DNA of 64,000 nt from Verrucomicrobiia bacterium. Its GTDB lineage: Bacteria > Verrucomicrobiota > Verrucomicrobiia > Limisphaerales > DASXHY01. The stretch is from the NCBI GenBank assembly GCA_035629175.1, contig DASPIL010000033.1, positions 1-64,000 of the forward strand. The letters are read 5' to 3'. Below, one piece after another: positions 19,447-29,215 of the stretch (position 1 is its first letter; every line of letters starts with the position of its first letter). The position numbers and the translations under genes were made by a program. The notes beneath the pieces were generated by a model. It did not search any database, had not been told where the DNA came from, and saw nothing but the letters and a program-made list of their open reading frames with translations.

Positions 19447-20358
19447 TCAGAAAACTTCTGCGTGCAAGCCACTGACGTTGCGGACGGTGCGGGCGATTGC
19501 CGAGAGAGTTTTGAGGGGCAAATGGCTGCAGCCGGTGCGCTGCATCGGACGCGTGGCGGAGTAAATCTGCACCAGCGGAATTTCTGCGCCGGCGTTTTTC
19601 AGTTCCTTCAGGCGCTCCGCGTATTGGCGGATTTCGCGGACGGAGGGCGCCTTGCCGTTGATTGCCGGAAACAAGCTTTGGATCACTACGGGGCGGCGGC
19701 GTCCGACGAGGAGGATATTGTGGAGGACCTTCTTTAACGAAACCGCTCCGCCGTTCAGGCGTTGAACATATTCCTGTGTGCCGCCGTCCAGCTTCGCCCA
19801 AATCTCGTCCTCCCGGGTCAAATACTTCATCCCCTCCTGTGCGTTCGGCAGGTCGAGTGACATGGAATTGGTGAGCAACACGATCTTGAAGAATCCGCGC
19901 ATGGCGCGAACGTGTGCCACGGCCTGCACGGCTTCGATGAAATGGCGCGAAAGCGTCGGCTCGCCGTCGCCGCTCAATGCCACGTGTCGCAACTGCAGCA
20001 GGTCGTCAGGCAGGCGCGCATAACGAGGCCACTGGCGCAGCCATTCCGGCGAGATCGTGTCCAGCATCGCATTCAGTTCATTCGCCATTTGGTCCACGTC
20101 CAGGCTGCAGTCGCAAACCGTCTTGCGCCGCTCCACCTCGCAATACAGGCAGTCGAGCGTGCAGGTGACAACCGGGTTGAGGTTGATGCCGATCGACAGG
20201 CCTTTGGCACGCGGCGAAATGACAAGGTAGACGAAACGATTCTTGAGGAAGTCGCGCGGAGAGCCGAACGCTGATTCCGTCCACGTGTCCGATAAAAGAC
20301 CATGACCATTCCTGCTGCTGCCGATTGAAAGTAGATGCCGCTGTTCCATGGTCACCAT
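19447..20358 (-). CDS. Radical SAM protein (COG0731-like)
   Basis: A 303-residue radical S-adenosylmethionine enzyme. The [4Fe-4S] motif is CTLDCLYC (CX3CX2C, about residues 67-74), preceded by GLSIGINLNPVVT, a stretch I associate with COG0731-type proteins. The SAM-binding GGE-like element appears as LSGDGEPTLS. There is no SPASM extension. COG0731 contains tRNA wyosine-type enzymes, mainly archaeal, but the bacterial members are uncharacterised, so no substrate is proposed. The gene lies upstream of squalene-hopene cyclase on the same strand, about 280 nt away with a repeat between, so a functional link is doubtful. Confidence 0.85.
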   Translation of the reverse strand: MVTMEQRHLLSIGSSRNGHGLLSDTWTESAFGSPRDFLKNRFVYLVISPRAKGLSIGINLNPVVTCTLDCLYCEVERRKTVCDCSLDVDQMANELNAMLDTISPEWLRQWPRYARLPDDLLQLRHVALSGDGEPTLSRHFIEAVQAVAHVRAMRGFFKIVLLTNSMSLDLPNAQEGMKYLTREDEIWAKLDGGTQEYVQRLNGGAVSLKKVLHNILLVGRRRPVVIQSLFPAINGKAPSVREIRQYAERLKELKNAGAEIPLVQIYSATRPMQRTGCSHLPLKTLSAIARTVRNVSGLHAEVF

Positions 20359-20430
20359 CCTTTTGCGGAAGCGCGGCCGATCACTACCCGCTGATTGGCG
20401 GAAAGCGGCTGGATTTTGATTTTGAGCCTG

Positions 20431-23418
20431 TCAGCGTCGGGCGGGGCCGATCACCCGCTCCTGGGCGGGAGTGAGCGTCACTGGCCCGCGTAATCCCGAG
20501 AGCAGGGGTTCCCAATCCGAGGCGTCGAACACCCCATTCCTGCGATTCGCCGCAAGCCGGGCGGGGAAGTTTACGTTGTAAAATTTCTTCCATAGAACTT
20601 TGTTTCGATCCATGTCCGCAATGCGATTGGCCATGATATTCGATACACGGATCCCTAGAAGGTTGTGTGAATGCACCTTCGAACGCGGAACAAAAATGCG
20701 GAAGGGCGCTCCGATGAGGGTTGCCAGGCGCTCACCGTTCCAAAACACCTGCGCGCTGTCGGCGACTTCGCCAAGGTCGAGCCATAATCCCGCGGCGGCG
20801 TCATCAAGGGATGTGCTAAATCGAGTGAAGTACTCGGCGGTTCCAGAAAACTTTCTCCCTGCATCTCCGCCGAACTCAGTCCAGGACTGCAACTTTGACA
20901 GGTCGATCGTGCCCGGCAATTCCGGCCCGCCGCGCAGGAAGGTCACACGCCAGGGGCCGCTCAACTCCTGCGACTCGCCGGCTTCGATGTGAAAGCTGAT
21001 CGCAGCATCGGCGGTGGAGCTTGACAGCGTTTGGAGAATCGCGCTTTCGCCCGGCGCGAGCTCCAGGTAAACGGCAGAATTGGATTCGCCCGTGGAACTC
21101 TTCGACGGCAGCAAGCCAATGTTGCCAGTCATGGCATCGAACAACGCTACACTGCCCGCAGTTCTCCCCAGCTGAATCCAGTCAGCGACGGCACGTTCGC
21201 CGCGGTTGGCGACAAAATAAAATGTTCCCAGGGCATTGATTCCCCTAAAAAATTGCAGGCCCGCATCCACCATGGTTTCCCGCGCGACGCCCGAGGCTTC
21301 GAGGCCAGCGCGCGCGGATGATGTTGCGAAGAGCGTGCCGTGTCCCATTTCAGCGGCCTGCACGCCACCGCTGCTCGTTTCAGTGAACGCGGCGTTCGCT
21401 GCGAGTGCTTTGAATTTTGCGCGCCGCGAATCCAGCTGGTGCAGCCCGGGAACGTCAGCTGGCAATCCATTCACAAACACGATCCGGGCGCCCTCTTTCG
21501 CGAGGACGATCAATCGTTGCATCGTGTCGAGCGGCATCCAGTGGCACTCGGGCACAAGGATTGCCTGATAGGCGCCTCCGCCGGCGCGAAGTTTTCCGCG
21601 CGAGAACTTTACGTGTTGCAGTTGGCGATCTGAAACCAAGTCAAAGGCAAACCCGCCCGCCTGCAGTTCTTCCGCCGTCTTCTGAATGTGACTGCCGCGC
21701 GGCATGCCGTCGAAGTGTCTCAGCAAATCGGGACCCCGTTCCGCGTATGCATCAGCTATCGGGAAATACAGCAGCACATCGTTGTCGTGCTTGCCGCTTT
21801 GGAGCACCGATTGGACGCGCGTGACGTATTGATTCAAGGTGCCAAAATCCTCCCACCATGAATTGCGCGCATTGAAATGAACGGCAGCGTAGAACAGCCA
21901 TCCCGGCCAGGGTTCGTCTTGGGGCGAGTACGCCGTGCCGTGATAACACACGTGATTAACGCCTCCAATGAAGTAGAGATCAAGCGCGCGCTTCACATCC
22001 GAAAGTGTGGAGAGGAAATGCTCATTCAACCACGTTGCCGCTTCTGCCGACGCCAGGCGTTTTCCGGTTACATGCGCTGCGGAGCTGGCGAACTTGAGGC
22101 GAAGGATGTCAGTTCCCTCGGTTTCAGGGATGTCGCTTGCAGCATACAGGTCCAGGATATTTGCGGGCGAACCATGCGCCTGATTGCGAACCAGGGCGTC
22201 CTTGCGATGCGCCCATTGCCGCCACGGCTGCGTGAAGTTCTCCAACAGAAGGTCGGAAATCGTTTCGCGATAATCGTGCAGTATCCGCGCATTCACTTCG
22301 GACGATGCGTTTCCGAACAATGCGGGCAGATGTTCGCGCAAGTCGTAACCGCGGCGGCGGCGGAATTCTGCAAACAGGCGGGGCGTCCAGTCGGCCTGTC
22401 CGTTGGCGTCGTCCACTTCATACGAATCATTGAAGAACGCTCGAAGCGGCCGGATATCGCGGCGGGCGAGGGCGTGACCGAATCGATCCAGATAATGGTT
22501 GAGGGCAGCGGATGAAAAATGGTCGATGACGTTGCCTTCGCCGCCCGGCCCGGCCCGTTCAACCATCTTGCCGTGCCAGCCCTGGAAAACTGCGTAGAGA
22601 GTCCATTCGCCTTGAGGGGCGCTCCAGTCGAGCCGGCCGTCCGCGTCGACGCGCCGGGTGAGATCGAGGACAGCCCCCGACTTGGAGTAGGCGATCAGCG
22701 CCTGAAGGGGCAATGGCTTGGGAAATTTGACCTGATCGAGGGCGAGTGTCTGCAGGTTTGGGGTGTCCGCAATTGGATCACGCAGTCGTTCCAAAGCGAT
22801 TCGCGGGGAACTGTCGAGGAGCTGCGGATTTTGCGCAGTGCCGATGACGCGCTCGCCGGGCGGGCGCAGGATTTCGCCATAGAGTTGATAAACCTGGTTG
22901 CCCACTGCGCGAATCAGCGGCGCGGCAGACAAGGTGACGGGTTCGTTCAGCCGTTCACCGTGCTTGAGTTGAAAGGTTCGGAACTCAACGTCCTTGCAGG
23001 CATGGGGTGCGCCGATCCATGGCCCGCCGAACGGCCAGCCGGTGCCAGTCGCCATGTCGACGCCCAGGTTGAGCCTTTCGGCTTCAGCCAGAGTGTGCGC
23101 GAACAGGTCCGTCCAGCGGGAAGAAAGATAAGGGACGAATTGTTGCTCCCGTCCTGCAACGCCGTAAATGGGCGTGATTTCGACGCCACCGATGCCGATA
23201 GCCTTTAACCCCTCGAGATCGGCTGAGAGGCTGTTGGATTCCACGCTGCTGCCCATCCACCACCAGCGGGTCCACGGGCGCATTTCACGCGTCACATCAG
23301 GCCACGAAAGCGCTGCATTTCCATCCGCAGGAGCTGACAACAGAACGAATGAATGCGTTAGGACAGAAACTAAGATCAGCGGTCGAAGAGTAGCGCGGAG
23401 GAAATCGCCGTGGGTCAT
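20431..23418 (-). CDS. GH106-like glycoside hydrolase (alpha-L-rhamnosidase family), secreted
   Basis: The 995-residue product starts with a signal peptide (LRPLILVSVLTHSFVLLSAPA). The mature N-terminus WPDVTREMRPWTRWWWMG with LKAIGIGGVEITPIYGV is the hallmark of GH106, as is VDMATGTGWPFGGPW near residue 120. The C-terminus (about 850-990) is a galactose-binding beta-sandwich with AQVFWNGERLATLIGAPFRI. GH106 enzymes remove alpha-L-rhamnose from pectic side chains, including rhamnogalacturonan II, and from other glycans. It stands alone on the minus strand but faces the pectinase fusion on the plus strand. Confidence 0.88.
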   Translation of the reverse strand: MTHGDFLRATLRPLILVSVLTHSFVLLSAPADGNAALSWPDVTREMRPWTRWWWMGSSVESNSLSADLEGLKAIGIGGVEITPIYGVAGREQQFVPYLSSRWTDLFAHTLAEAERLNLGVDMATGTGWPFGGPWIGAPHACKDVEFRTFQLKHGERLNEPVTLSAAPLIRAVGNQVYQLYGEILRPPGERVIGTAQNPQLLDSSPRIALERLRDPIADTPNLQTLALDQVKFPKPLPLQALIAYSKSGAVLDLTRRVDADGRLDWSAPQGEWTLYAVFQGWHGKMVERAGPGGEGNVIDHFSSAALNHYLDRFGHALARRDIRPLRAFFNDSYEVDDANGQADWTPRLFAEFRRRRGYDLREHLPALFGNASSEVNARILHDYRETISDLLLENFTQPWRQWAHRKDALVRNQAHGSPANILDLYAASDIPETEGTDILRLKFASSAAHVTGKRLASAEAATWLNEHFLSTLSDVKRALDLYFIGGVNHVCYHGTAYSPQDEPWPGWLFYAAVHFNARNSWWEDFGTLNQYVTRVQSVLQSGKHDNDVLLYFPIADAYAERGPDLLRHFDGMPRGSHIQKTAEELQAGGFAFDLVSDRQLQHVKFSRGKLRAGGGAYQAILVPECHWMPLDTMQRLIVLAKEGARIVFVNGLPADVPGLHQLDSRRAKFKALAANAAFTETSSGGVQAAEMGHGTLFATSSARAGLEASGVARETMVDAGLQFFRGINALGTFYFVANRGERAVADWIQLGRTAGSVALFDAMTGNIGLLPSKSSTGESNSAVYLELAPGESAILQTLSSSTADAAISFHIEAGESQELSGPWRVTFLRGGPELPGTIDLSKLQSWTEFGGDAGRKFSGTAEYFTRFSTSLDDAAAGLWLDLGEVADSAQVFWNGERLATLIGAPFRIFVPRSKVHSHNLLGIRVSNIMANRIADMDRNKVLWKKFYNVNFPARLAANRRNGVFDASDWEPLLSGLRGPVTLTPAQERVIGPARR

Positions 23419-23431
23419 GCAGACGAAATAG

Positions 23432-23540
23432 CTCTCTGCGCTTCAGGAGTCAACGCGTGCCTCCTGAAGCACACGGCTTCCACGTGCTTGAAGGTGGGGG
23501 GTTCCGAACTGTCGGCGGCCCACGCTTTCGAGCAGAACAC
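23432..23540. repeat. Intergenic repeat-like palindromic segment
   Basis: Contains the near-palindrome AAGCACACGGCTTCCACGTGCTT followed by GGGGGGTTCCGAACTG. It shows the same mix of short mirrored words seen in the dispersed repeat family at 36.9 and 58.9 kb, but it is not a clean copy. No gene is supported between the GH106 gene and the small membrane protein. Confidence 0.35.
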
Positions 23541-23554
23541 CGCGTGAGTTCGAT

Positions 23555-23779
23555 TCAATTTTCGCGGCGACCGAGCAGGTACCCGATGAGTCCCGCGGTA
23601 ATGGCGACCATTGCCACTGAGGTCCACGCATACTCGCGCACGTAAAAATCGGCCATTGCGCTGGCTTCACGCGCTTTCATTGCGGCGCGGCTGCTCAACG
23701 TTTCTGCGGAGTTGCGAATGGTCTCGGCTGCTTCGCGCGCCCGATCCGTTGCTTGTTCAGCGATCTCATTTGTATTCAT
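23555..23779 (-). CDS. Small helical membrane-anchored protein, ElaB/YqjD (DUF883)-like
   Basis: A 74-residue protein starting MNTNEIAEQATDRAREAAET. The first 45 residues are an Ala/Glu/Arg-rich amphipathic helix; residues about 52-70 (WTSVAMVAITAGLIGYLLG) form one transmembrane helix with a GxxxG-like end, followed by RREN. This matches the ElaB/YqjD/DUF883 family of inner-membrane, ribosome-associated or stress proteins. The frame is open much further upstream to 24490, but that part is antisense to the pectinase gene and crosses an intergenic repeat, so ATG 23779 is taken as the start. Confidence 0.7.
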   Translation of the reverse strand: MNTNEIAEQATDRAREAAETIRNSAETLSSRAAMKAREASAMADFYVREYAWTSVAMVAITAGLIGYLLGRREN

Positions 23780-23817
23780 GCTGCAACCTGAACCGCAGCT
23801 TGAGAGGCGTCCACGTG

Positions 23818-23872
23818 GGGGATACCCGAATTCGGCAGCAGACCTGGAAGTCTGCAGTATGACGCAGGAGTT
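23818..23872. repeat. Dispersed intergenic repeat, divergent copy
   Basis: On the minus strand the segment contains CTGCAGACTTCCAGGTCTG, an imperfect palindrome, then CTGCCGAATTCGGG. It resembles the GCAGGTTTCCAAACCTG element family elsewhere in the window. It lies upstream of the DUF883-like gene and the pectinase gene. Confidence 0.45.
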
Positions 23873-24049
23873 TTGGCGGGTTGCCCGCGAGGGGAGTTGA
23901 ACGTTCAGCCTTGCGCGTGCACATAACCCACGTCGAATTGCCGAATTCTCAATGTTCAAACCCCTGCAACGCCGGTAACCTTTCGCGAAATTCCCGGTTC
24001 TAAACGCCGTATGCACTTCGCCCAACGCGCGCTGGATCCAAATTACCTT

Positions 24050-26650
24050 ATGAAGCTGATGCGAGTCCTGAAATGCTGTTGTCTGCTCCCCGCCGCTCTT
24101 GCACTGTCCCTGGCCAATGCAGCCGATTTTCCCAGCCAATTCAAAGGCGCAACGCCGCTGGAGTGGTCGATTCGCATGGCGCAGTCGGAAATGGAACGGC
24201 GCGGCGACAATCTTGCGTGGAAGGAAGGCGGCCGCGCCAAATGGGATTACACGGCGGGGCTTTTCACGGAGTCGCTGCTGACGCTGCACACGCTGCATCC
24301 CGATCCCCGCTACGTGGAGTTCAGCAAGCGCACGATCGGTTCGTTTGTGAAACCTGACGGCGGCATTCAGGGTTACAAGCTCGAGGATTATAACATCGAC
24401 AACATCAATCCCGGAAAAACCGTCATCACGCTCTGGGAACGCACGCAGGAAGAGCGCTACAGAAAGTGCGCTGAGTTGCTGCGCAACCAATTAAAGACGC
24501 ATCCGCGGACGAGCGATGGCGGGTTCTGGCACAAGCAACGGTATCCAAACCAGATGTGGCTCGATGGCCTCTTCATGGGGGCGCCGTTTTACGCTGAATA
24601 CGCGAAGCTCTTCAATGAACCCGCGGCGTTCGACGATGTGGCGAAGCAGTTCAGGTTGATCGTGAAGCACACCTACGATTCGAAGAGCGGCCTCTTCTAT
24701 CACGGTTGGGATGAAAGCAGGGAGCAGGATTGGGCCAGCAAGACGACGGGAACTTCGTCCAATTTCTGGGGTCGCGGGCTGGGTTGGTTTTCAATGGCGC
24801 TCGTGGACGTTCTTGATTTTCTGCCGCAGGAACATCCCGGGCGCGCAGATATTCTGAAATCGCTGAAGCTCGTTGCCGACGGCATCGTCCGGCATCAGGA
24901 CCCCGCGAGCGGTCTGTGGTGGCAGGTGATGGACCAGGGCGGCAGGGAGGGAAATTATCTCGAGGCAACGGCCGCGACGATGTTCACCTACACTTTGGCG
25001 AAGGCGATCAACGAAGGCTATCTGCCGCGCGACCCGTACCTGCAGCCGCTGCTGAAAGGTTACAGCGGGCTGATAGAACGGCTGCTCAAAGTGGAGGCGA
25101 ATGGAAAAGTATCGCTCACCCAATGCTGCTCGGTGGCGGGACTCGGTTACGGACGCGATGGATCGTACGCGTATTATCTTCGCGAGCCGATCGTGAATAA
25201 TGATCTCAAGGGCGTCGGGCCATTGATCCTTGGAGGAATCCAGATGCAGCGGCTGCTTGGGTTGCCCATGCGCGCAGAGTGGAAAGGCCTGGGCTCAGGC
25301 GGCGCGGCAGCAAGTATTCTCACAAATGAATGGAAGCTGGCCGACGAGATTCTTGCGCGCATTCAGGCGCCTGTTTTTCCGAATCGTGAATTCTCCATCG
25401 TCGGTTTTGGCGCGAAGTCCGATGGGCAATCGGATTCCTCTGATGCGATCCGCAACGCCATTGACGCATGCGTGAAGGCGGGCGGCGGGCGCGTCGTGGT
25501 TCCTGCCGGGATGTACCTGACGGGGCCAATTGAATTGAAGAGCCGCGTGAATCTGCATCTCGATGGCGGCGCGACGCTGTTGTTCAAGAAAGACCCCGCC
25601 GCATTCCTCCCAGCAGTGTTGTCACGTTACGAAGGAATGGATTGCTGGAATTACTCGCCGCTCATCTATGCCATCGACCAGGAAAACATTGCCGTCACCG
25701 GCGATGGCGTGTTGGACGGGCAGGCGGATCACGAAACGTGGTGGCCGTGGAAAGGGCAGGCGAAGCATGGATGGAAAACGGGCGGACCGCAGCAGAAAGC
25801 CGCCCGGGATCGGCTGATCAAAATGGTCGAGAACAACGTGCCCGTCGACGAACGCCGTTTCGGCGAGGGCGATTACCTGAGGCCCAGTTTTATTCATCCA
25901 TATCGCTGCCGCAACGTGCTGATCGAAGGCGTGCGCATTCGCCGATCCCCCATGTGGGAAATTCATCCAGCGCTCTGCACCAACGTGATCGTGCGGGGTG
26001 TCGACATCGTGACGCACGGGCCGAACAACGACGGCTGCAATCCTGAAGCTTCGCGCGATGTGCTGATCGAAGATTGCCTGTTCGACACGGGCGATGATTG
26101 CATCGCGATCAAGTCGGGACGCAACAACGATGGACGGCGTGTTGGTTTGGCCTCGGAGAACATCATCATTCGCAACTGCACGATGAAGGATGGACACGGT
26201 GGCGTGGTGATTGGCAGCGAGATTTCGGGCGGCTGCCGAAATGTCTTTGTCGAGAACTGCGAAATGGACAGCCCGAACCTGGATCGTGTGCTGCGGTTCA
26301 AATCCAACGCCGTGCGCGGTGGGCTCGTGGAGAACATCTTCATGCGCAATATCCGCGTTGGCCGCGTGGCTGATGCGATCCTGCAGATTGACTTCGTGTA
26401 CGAGGAAGGCGCGAAAGGCAGCCATCGGCCGGTTGTTCGGAATGTCGTGATGGAAAACATTACGAGCCGGGAAACGCCGCGCGTGTTGAACGTGGTGGGG
26501 ATTCCGAATGGCGAGATCAGCAACGTGCGTGTCGTGAATTCAGCCTTCGGCAACGTGCAGCGACCCGACGTGATCAGGGAGGCGACGGATGTGAAACTGG
26601 TCGACTGCGTGGTTGAGAACGCGGGTGCTGCGGCAGCGAAGGCGGATTAA
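24050..26650 (+). CDS. Secreted GH105-GH28 fusion (unsaturated galacturonyl hydrolase plus polygalacturonase)
   Basis: From ATG 24050 the product is 866 residues with a signal peptide (LKCCCLLPAALALSLANA). Residues about 30-425 are a GH105 (alpha/alpha)6 barrel; the catalytic-Asp stretch is PNQMWLDGLFMGAPFYAEYA. From about 440 a GH28 right-handed beta helix follows, opening FSIVGFGAKSDGQSDSSDAI, with all polygalacturonase signatures: NNDGCNP, DTGDDCIAIKSG, GHGGVVIGSE and a RFK variant of the RIK motif. The pair would release galacturonate or unsaturated galacturonate from pectin fragments in one chain. ATG 24011 is an alternative start that puts 13 extra residues before the signal peptide. 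Confidence 0.9.
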   Translation: MKLMRVLKCCCLLPAALALSLANAADFPSQFKGATPLEWSIRMAQSEMERRGDNLAWKEGGRAKWDYTAGLFTESLLTLHTLHPDPRYVEFSKRTIGSFVKPDGGIQGYKLEDYNIDNINPGKTVITLWERTQEERYRKCAELLRNQLKTHPRTSDGGFWHKQRYPNQMWLDGLFMGAPFYAEYAKLFNEPAAFDDVAKQFRLIVKHTYDSKSGLFYHGWDESREQDWASKTTGTSSNFWGRGLGWFSMALVDVLDFLPQEHPGRADILKSLKLVADGIVRHQDPASGLWWQVMDQGGREGNYLEATAATMFTYTLAKAINEGYLPRDPYLQPLLKGYSGLIERLLKVEANGKVSLTQCCSVAGLGYGRDGSYAYYLREPIVNNDLKGVGPLILGGIQMQRLLGLPMRAEWKGLGSGGAAASILTNEWKLADEILARIQAPVFPNREFSIVGFGAKSDGQSDSSDAIRNAIDACVKAGGGRVVVPAGMYLTGPIELKSRVNLHLDGGATLLFKKDPAAFLPAVLSRYEGMDCWNYSPLIYAIDQENIAVTGDGVLDGQADHETWWPWKGQAKHGWKTGGPQQKAARDRLIKMVENNVPVDERRFGEGDYLRPSFIHPYRCRNVLIEGVRIRRSPMWEIHPALCTNVIVRGVDIVTHGPNNDGCNPEASRDVLIEDCLFDTGDDCIAIKSGRNNDGRRVGLASENIIIRNCTMKDGHGGVVIGSEISGGCRNVFVENCEMDSPNLDRVLRFKSNAVRGGLVENIFMRNIRVGRVADAILQIDFVYEEGAKGSHRPVVRNVVMENITSRETPRVLNVVGIPNGEISNVRVVNSAFGNVQRPDVIREATDVKLVDCVVENAGAAAAKAD

Positions 26651-26793
26651 GCAGCGGGTTATCCGTAATTCCCGAGATGCGCCATTTGTGCCGAATTTTC
26701 AAGCACCTTTGCAACCTGCAAGGGTGACAATTCTGCATGCGCCGTTACGATGGACGCCGTTCAATACAGAATAACCCCAACAACCGCTGACTC

Positions 26794-27690
26794 ATGAAAC
26801 TCCCGATTACCCTGTCACTTGCGGCGCTTTGCGGCGTCGTCGCACAAAGCCAGGCTGCGACCCTTCTCAATGACACATTCGCCGACGGCGCGCGCAACGA
26901 TCAGAATCTCCCCACGTCTTCGCAATGGTATCGCGGCGGCGTTGGCACGCTGGATGTGGTCGCTCCTGGTGGTCCATTGCGCGGCGACCTCGGCGCGGGA
27001 GCAACCGGCTCCGCGTCCTGGACAACTTACTTCGCCGGCGCAGGCAACGCGGTCGTGCTCGCGAATGCTGGCGATACGCTGCGTCTCACGTGGCAATTCA
27101 GTCTTACGGGAATCGGCGCTCAGAACAACAGCCAGAATTTCCGTTTGGCGGTGGTGGATACGCCCGATGCTAATCGACTCGCGGCTGACGGAGCACCTGG
27201 AAACGCCGCGTACGCGGGTTACGGAATGTTCATGAATCTCGCGCCCGTGCTGGGCAACTCGAATCCTTACCAGCTCATGGAGCGCGTTGATCCAAACACC
27301 GCGTCAGCCATGCTTTCAGCAGGTGCTTCCTGGGTCGGCTTGGGCAATGGCGCTACTACCGGGAATACAGGCTACGTCGAAGGCACGCAATACACGCTGA
27401 CAATGGAATTTATGCGCAATGCCCTGGATGGCCTGGATATCACCTCCACCATGTCGGGTGGCAGCTTGAACAACTCGGGCACCGCGACGGTGAGTGTTTC
27501 GGATGCAACGCCAAACAGCTTCAGCTTCGATACATTCTCGATTCGCCCTTCGAACGCGACAGGTGCAGCCCAGATATTCGATACAGGGCGATTGACCGTC
27601 GAGTTCATCCCGGTGCCTGAGCCGAGCGCTTTCGCCCTGGTTGGCCTTGGGTTGGCTGGTCTTGCGATTCGCCGCTCGCGCAGGGCATAA
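26794..27690 (+). CDS. PEP-CTERM sorting domain protein
   Basis: A 298-residue exported protein. It has a signal peptide (MKLPITLSLAALCGVVAQSQA), a beta-rich middle region and a C-terminal PEP-CTERM signal: VPEPS at about residue 274, then the hydrophobic helix AFALVGLGLAGLAI and the basic tail RRSRRA. Such proteins are processed by an exosortase and placed at the cell surface or in exopolysaccharide. The middle region (DTFADGARNDQNLP, then residues to about 270) resembles the C-terminal half of the 723-residue secreted protein at 31.2-33.4 kb. A strong terminator follows 30 nt after the stop. No exosortase gene is in the window. Confidence 0.88.
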   Translation: MKLPITLSLAALCGVVAQSQAATLLNDTFADGARNDQNLPTSSQWYRGGVGTLDVVAPGGPLRGDLGAGATGSASWTTYFAGAGNAVVLANAGDTLRLTWQFSLTGIGAQNNSQNFRLAVVDTPDANRLAADGAPGNAAYAGYGMFMNLAPVLGNSNPYQLMERVDPNTASAMLSAGASWVGLGNGATTGNTGYVEGTQYTLTMEFMRNALDGLDITSTMSGGSLNNSGTATVSVSDATPNSFSFDTFSIRPSNATGAAQIFDTGRLTVEFIPVPEPSAFALVGLGLAGLAIRRSRRA

Positions 27691-27719
27691 GCCCCGCCTG
27701 TTTTTTGGATCACTCTCAC

Positions 27720-27751
27720 GCGCCGGGAATTTTCCCGGCGCTTTTGTTTTT
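27720..27751 (+). terminator. Rho-independent terminator after the PEP-CTERM gene
   Basis: Perfect 9-bp stem GCGCCGGGA (27720-27728) with TCCCGGCGC (27733-27741), a 4-nt ATTT loop and a following TTTTGTTTTT run. It is on the plus strand 30 nt after the stop codon. Confidence 0.9.
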
Positions 27752-27866
27752 GGCGGAGCGCAGTTCAGCCTGCTTCGCTGTTAAACATGCGAGAATCCTT
27801 GGAACTCTCCCACGCGCGTTCAGTCCCAAGGTTCGACGCGGCCACTGACGCGGCGCGCCTTCGCTG

Positions 27867-29012
27867 TCAGTGATACGAGGCTGTGCGGAACTGTTTCGGC
27901 GAGACACCCGACGCCTGCTTGAACGCGACGCAGAAGCTATTGGCGCTTTGGAATCCGCACATGCCCGCCACAATCTCCACCTTCTGGTCCGTCTCAGTCA
28001 GCAGGCGTTTTGCGCGTTCAATGCGCATTCGCTGAAGCTCCTGTCCGGGCGTGCGGCCGAGATTCTCGAGGAAGGCTTTATGCAATCCGCGGCGTGACAT
28101 CGCGGCAACGCCGACAAGATCCTTCACGCTGATTGGCTCATGGCAATGCTCCCAAATGAAGCGGAGGCTGTTCGCGACTCCCTTGTGATTCACGGCCAGA
28201 AGATCGCTGCTTTTGCGCGTAATCAATGTGGCGGCCGGAACGCGGATCGGCTGGTCGGGAGGTTCTCCACCGTGCATCAGCCTGTCCAACAACGCAGCGC
28301 CTGTATAGCCGAGTTGCTCAAGGTTTGTGTCGACACTCGAGATCGGAGTCAGCATGGCGTCGGGCGCGAGCAGATAGTTCTCGGCGCCCACGATTGCAAC
28401 CTGTTCAGGAACGGTGATGCCCGCGGACTGGCAGCATTCCAGCACGTCCAGAGCGTGTTCGTCGTTGGCGGCGAACACTGCGAGCGGTTTGGTCGCCCGG
28501 CGCATCTGCGCGGCAATCCAGCTGCGCTTGCGGCTCCATTGCTCGCGATCCACGCGATAGGCCGGTGACTGATGCCATCGAATCCAGGCGCACGCGTGGC
28601 CCGCTTCCCTCAACGCGGCGACAAATCCCTGGCCGCGTTCCTCATAGGACCAATTGTCCGACTCGCTGTAGAAAAGGAAGTTCCGAAACCCCCGTGAAAG
28701 AAAATGTTCCGCCGCCATTTTTGCAGCATGTGCATGATCTTCGAGGACGCGGGGAAACTTGAGATGCGGACGCCGGCAGCTCAGGTCTACGGTTGGTTTT
28801 TTGGCATGAACGACAAATTCGGCGAGGTCATCGCCGGCGCCGAGCCATGCGAGGATGCCATCGCCATCCCATCCCCAGGGAATAATTTTTTCCCGTGCGA
28901 AATTGGCGGAGAGGTGCCAGTCGTGTTCCTGCGCATAGCGTTCGATTCCGCGATGCACCCGGTAATCGTACCATCCGAGCGCGGTAAGCACCCGCTTGCG
29001 GCGTTTGTGCAT
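27867..29012 (-). CDS. XylR-type transcriptional regulator (LacI-like sensor plus AraC HTH)
   Basis: The 381-residue product starts MHKRRKRVLTALGWYDYRVHRGI. Residues about 1-265 are a periplasmic-binding-protein-like sugar sensor as in E. coli XylR (VGAENYLLAPDAMLTPISSVDTN). Residues about 280-380 are an AraC DNA-binding domain with two helix-turn-helix units (VKDLVGVAAMSRRGLHKAFLENLG and VEIVAGMCGFQSANSFCVAFKQASG). It should activate sugar-utilisation genes when its ligand binds. I chose ATG 29012: the upstream in-frame ATG at 29183 adds 57 residues without similarity. Its targets could include the flanking pectinase or the divergent prepilin-like genes; no operator was identified. Confidence 0.88.
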   Translation of the reverse strand: MHKRRKRVLTALGWYDYRVHRGIERYAQEHDWHLSANFAREKIIPWGWDGDGILAWLGAGDDLAEFVVHAKKPTVDLSCRRPHLKFPRVLEDHAHAAKMAAEHFLSRGFRNFLFYSESDNWSYEERGQGFVAALREAGHACAWIRWHQSPAYRVDREQWSRKRSWIAAQMRRATKPLAVFAANDEHALDVLECCQSAGITVPEQVAIVGAENYLLAPDAMLTPISSVDTNLEQLGYTGAALLDRLMHGGEPPDQPIRVPAATLITRKSSDLLAVNHKGVANSLRFIWEHCHEPISVKDLVGVAAMSRRGLHKAFLENLGRTPGQELQRMRIERAKRLLTETDQKVEIVAGMCGFQSANSFCVAFKQASGVSPKQFRTASYH

Positions 29013-29215
29013 TGTAGCGCGAAGAATGACCAGTGTGTTGGAGCCACGCAACTGGTTTTCGTGTCGTGAGAACTGACGTGAAAAAAAGGACGCAATTCGT
29101 CGGGCGGGTGCAGTTTTTTCAAGAGCAAATGCAGATGCGGAACGTTGTTCCTGCTGGGGATCGCGACTATGGTGAATTCGCATCGACCCAATCTTATAAC
29201 GACCATTCCCGCCGT

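Noticed and set aside
23780-24490. Long upstream extension of the DUF883-like small protein
   Set aside because: Mostly antisense to the GH105-GH28 gene and then through a repeat; the family N-terminus matches the ATG at 23779.
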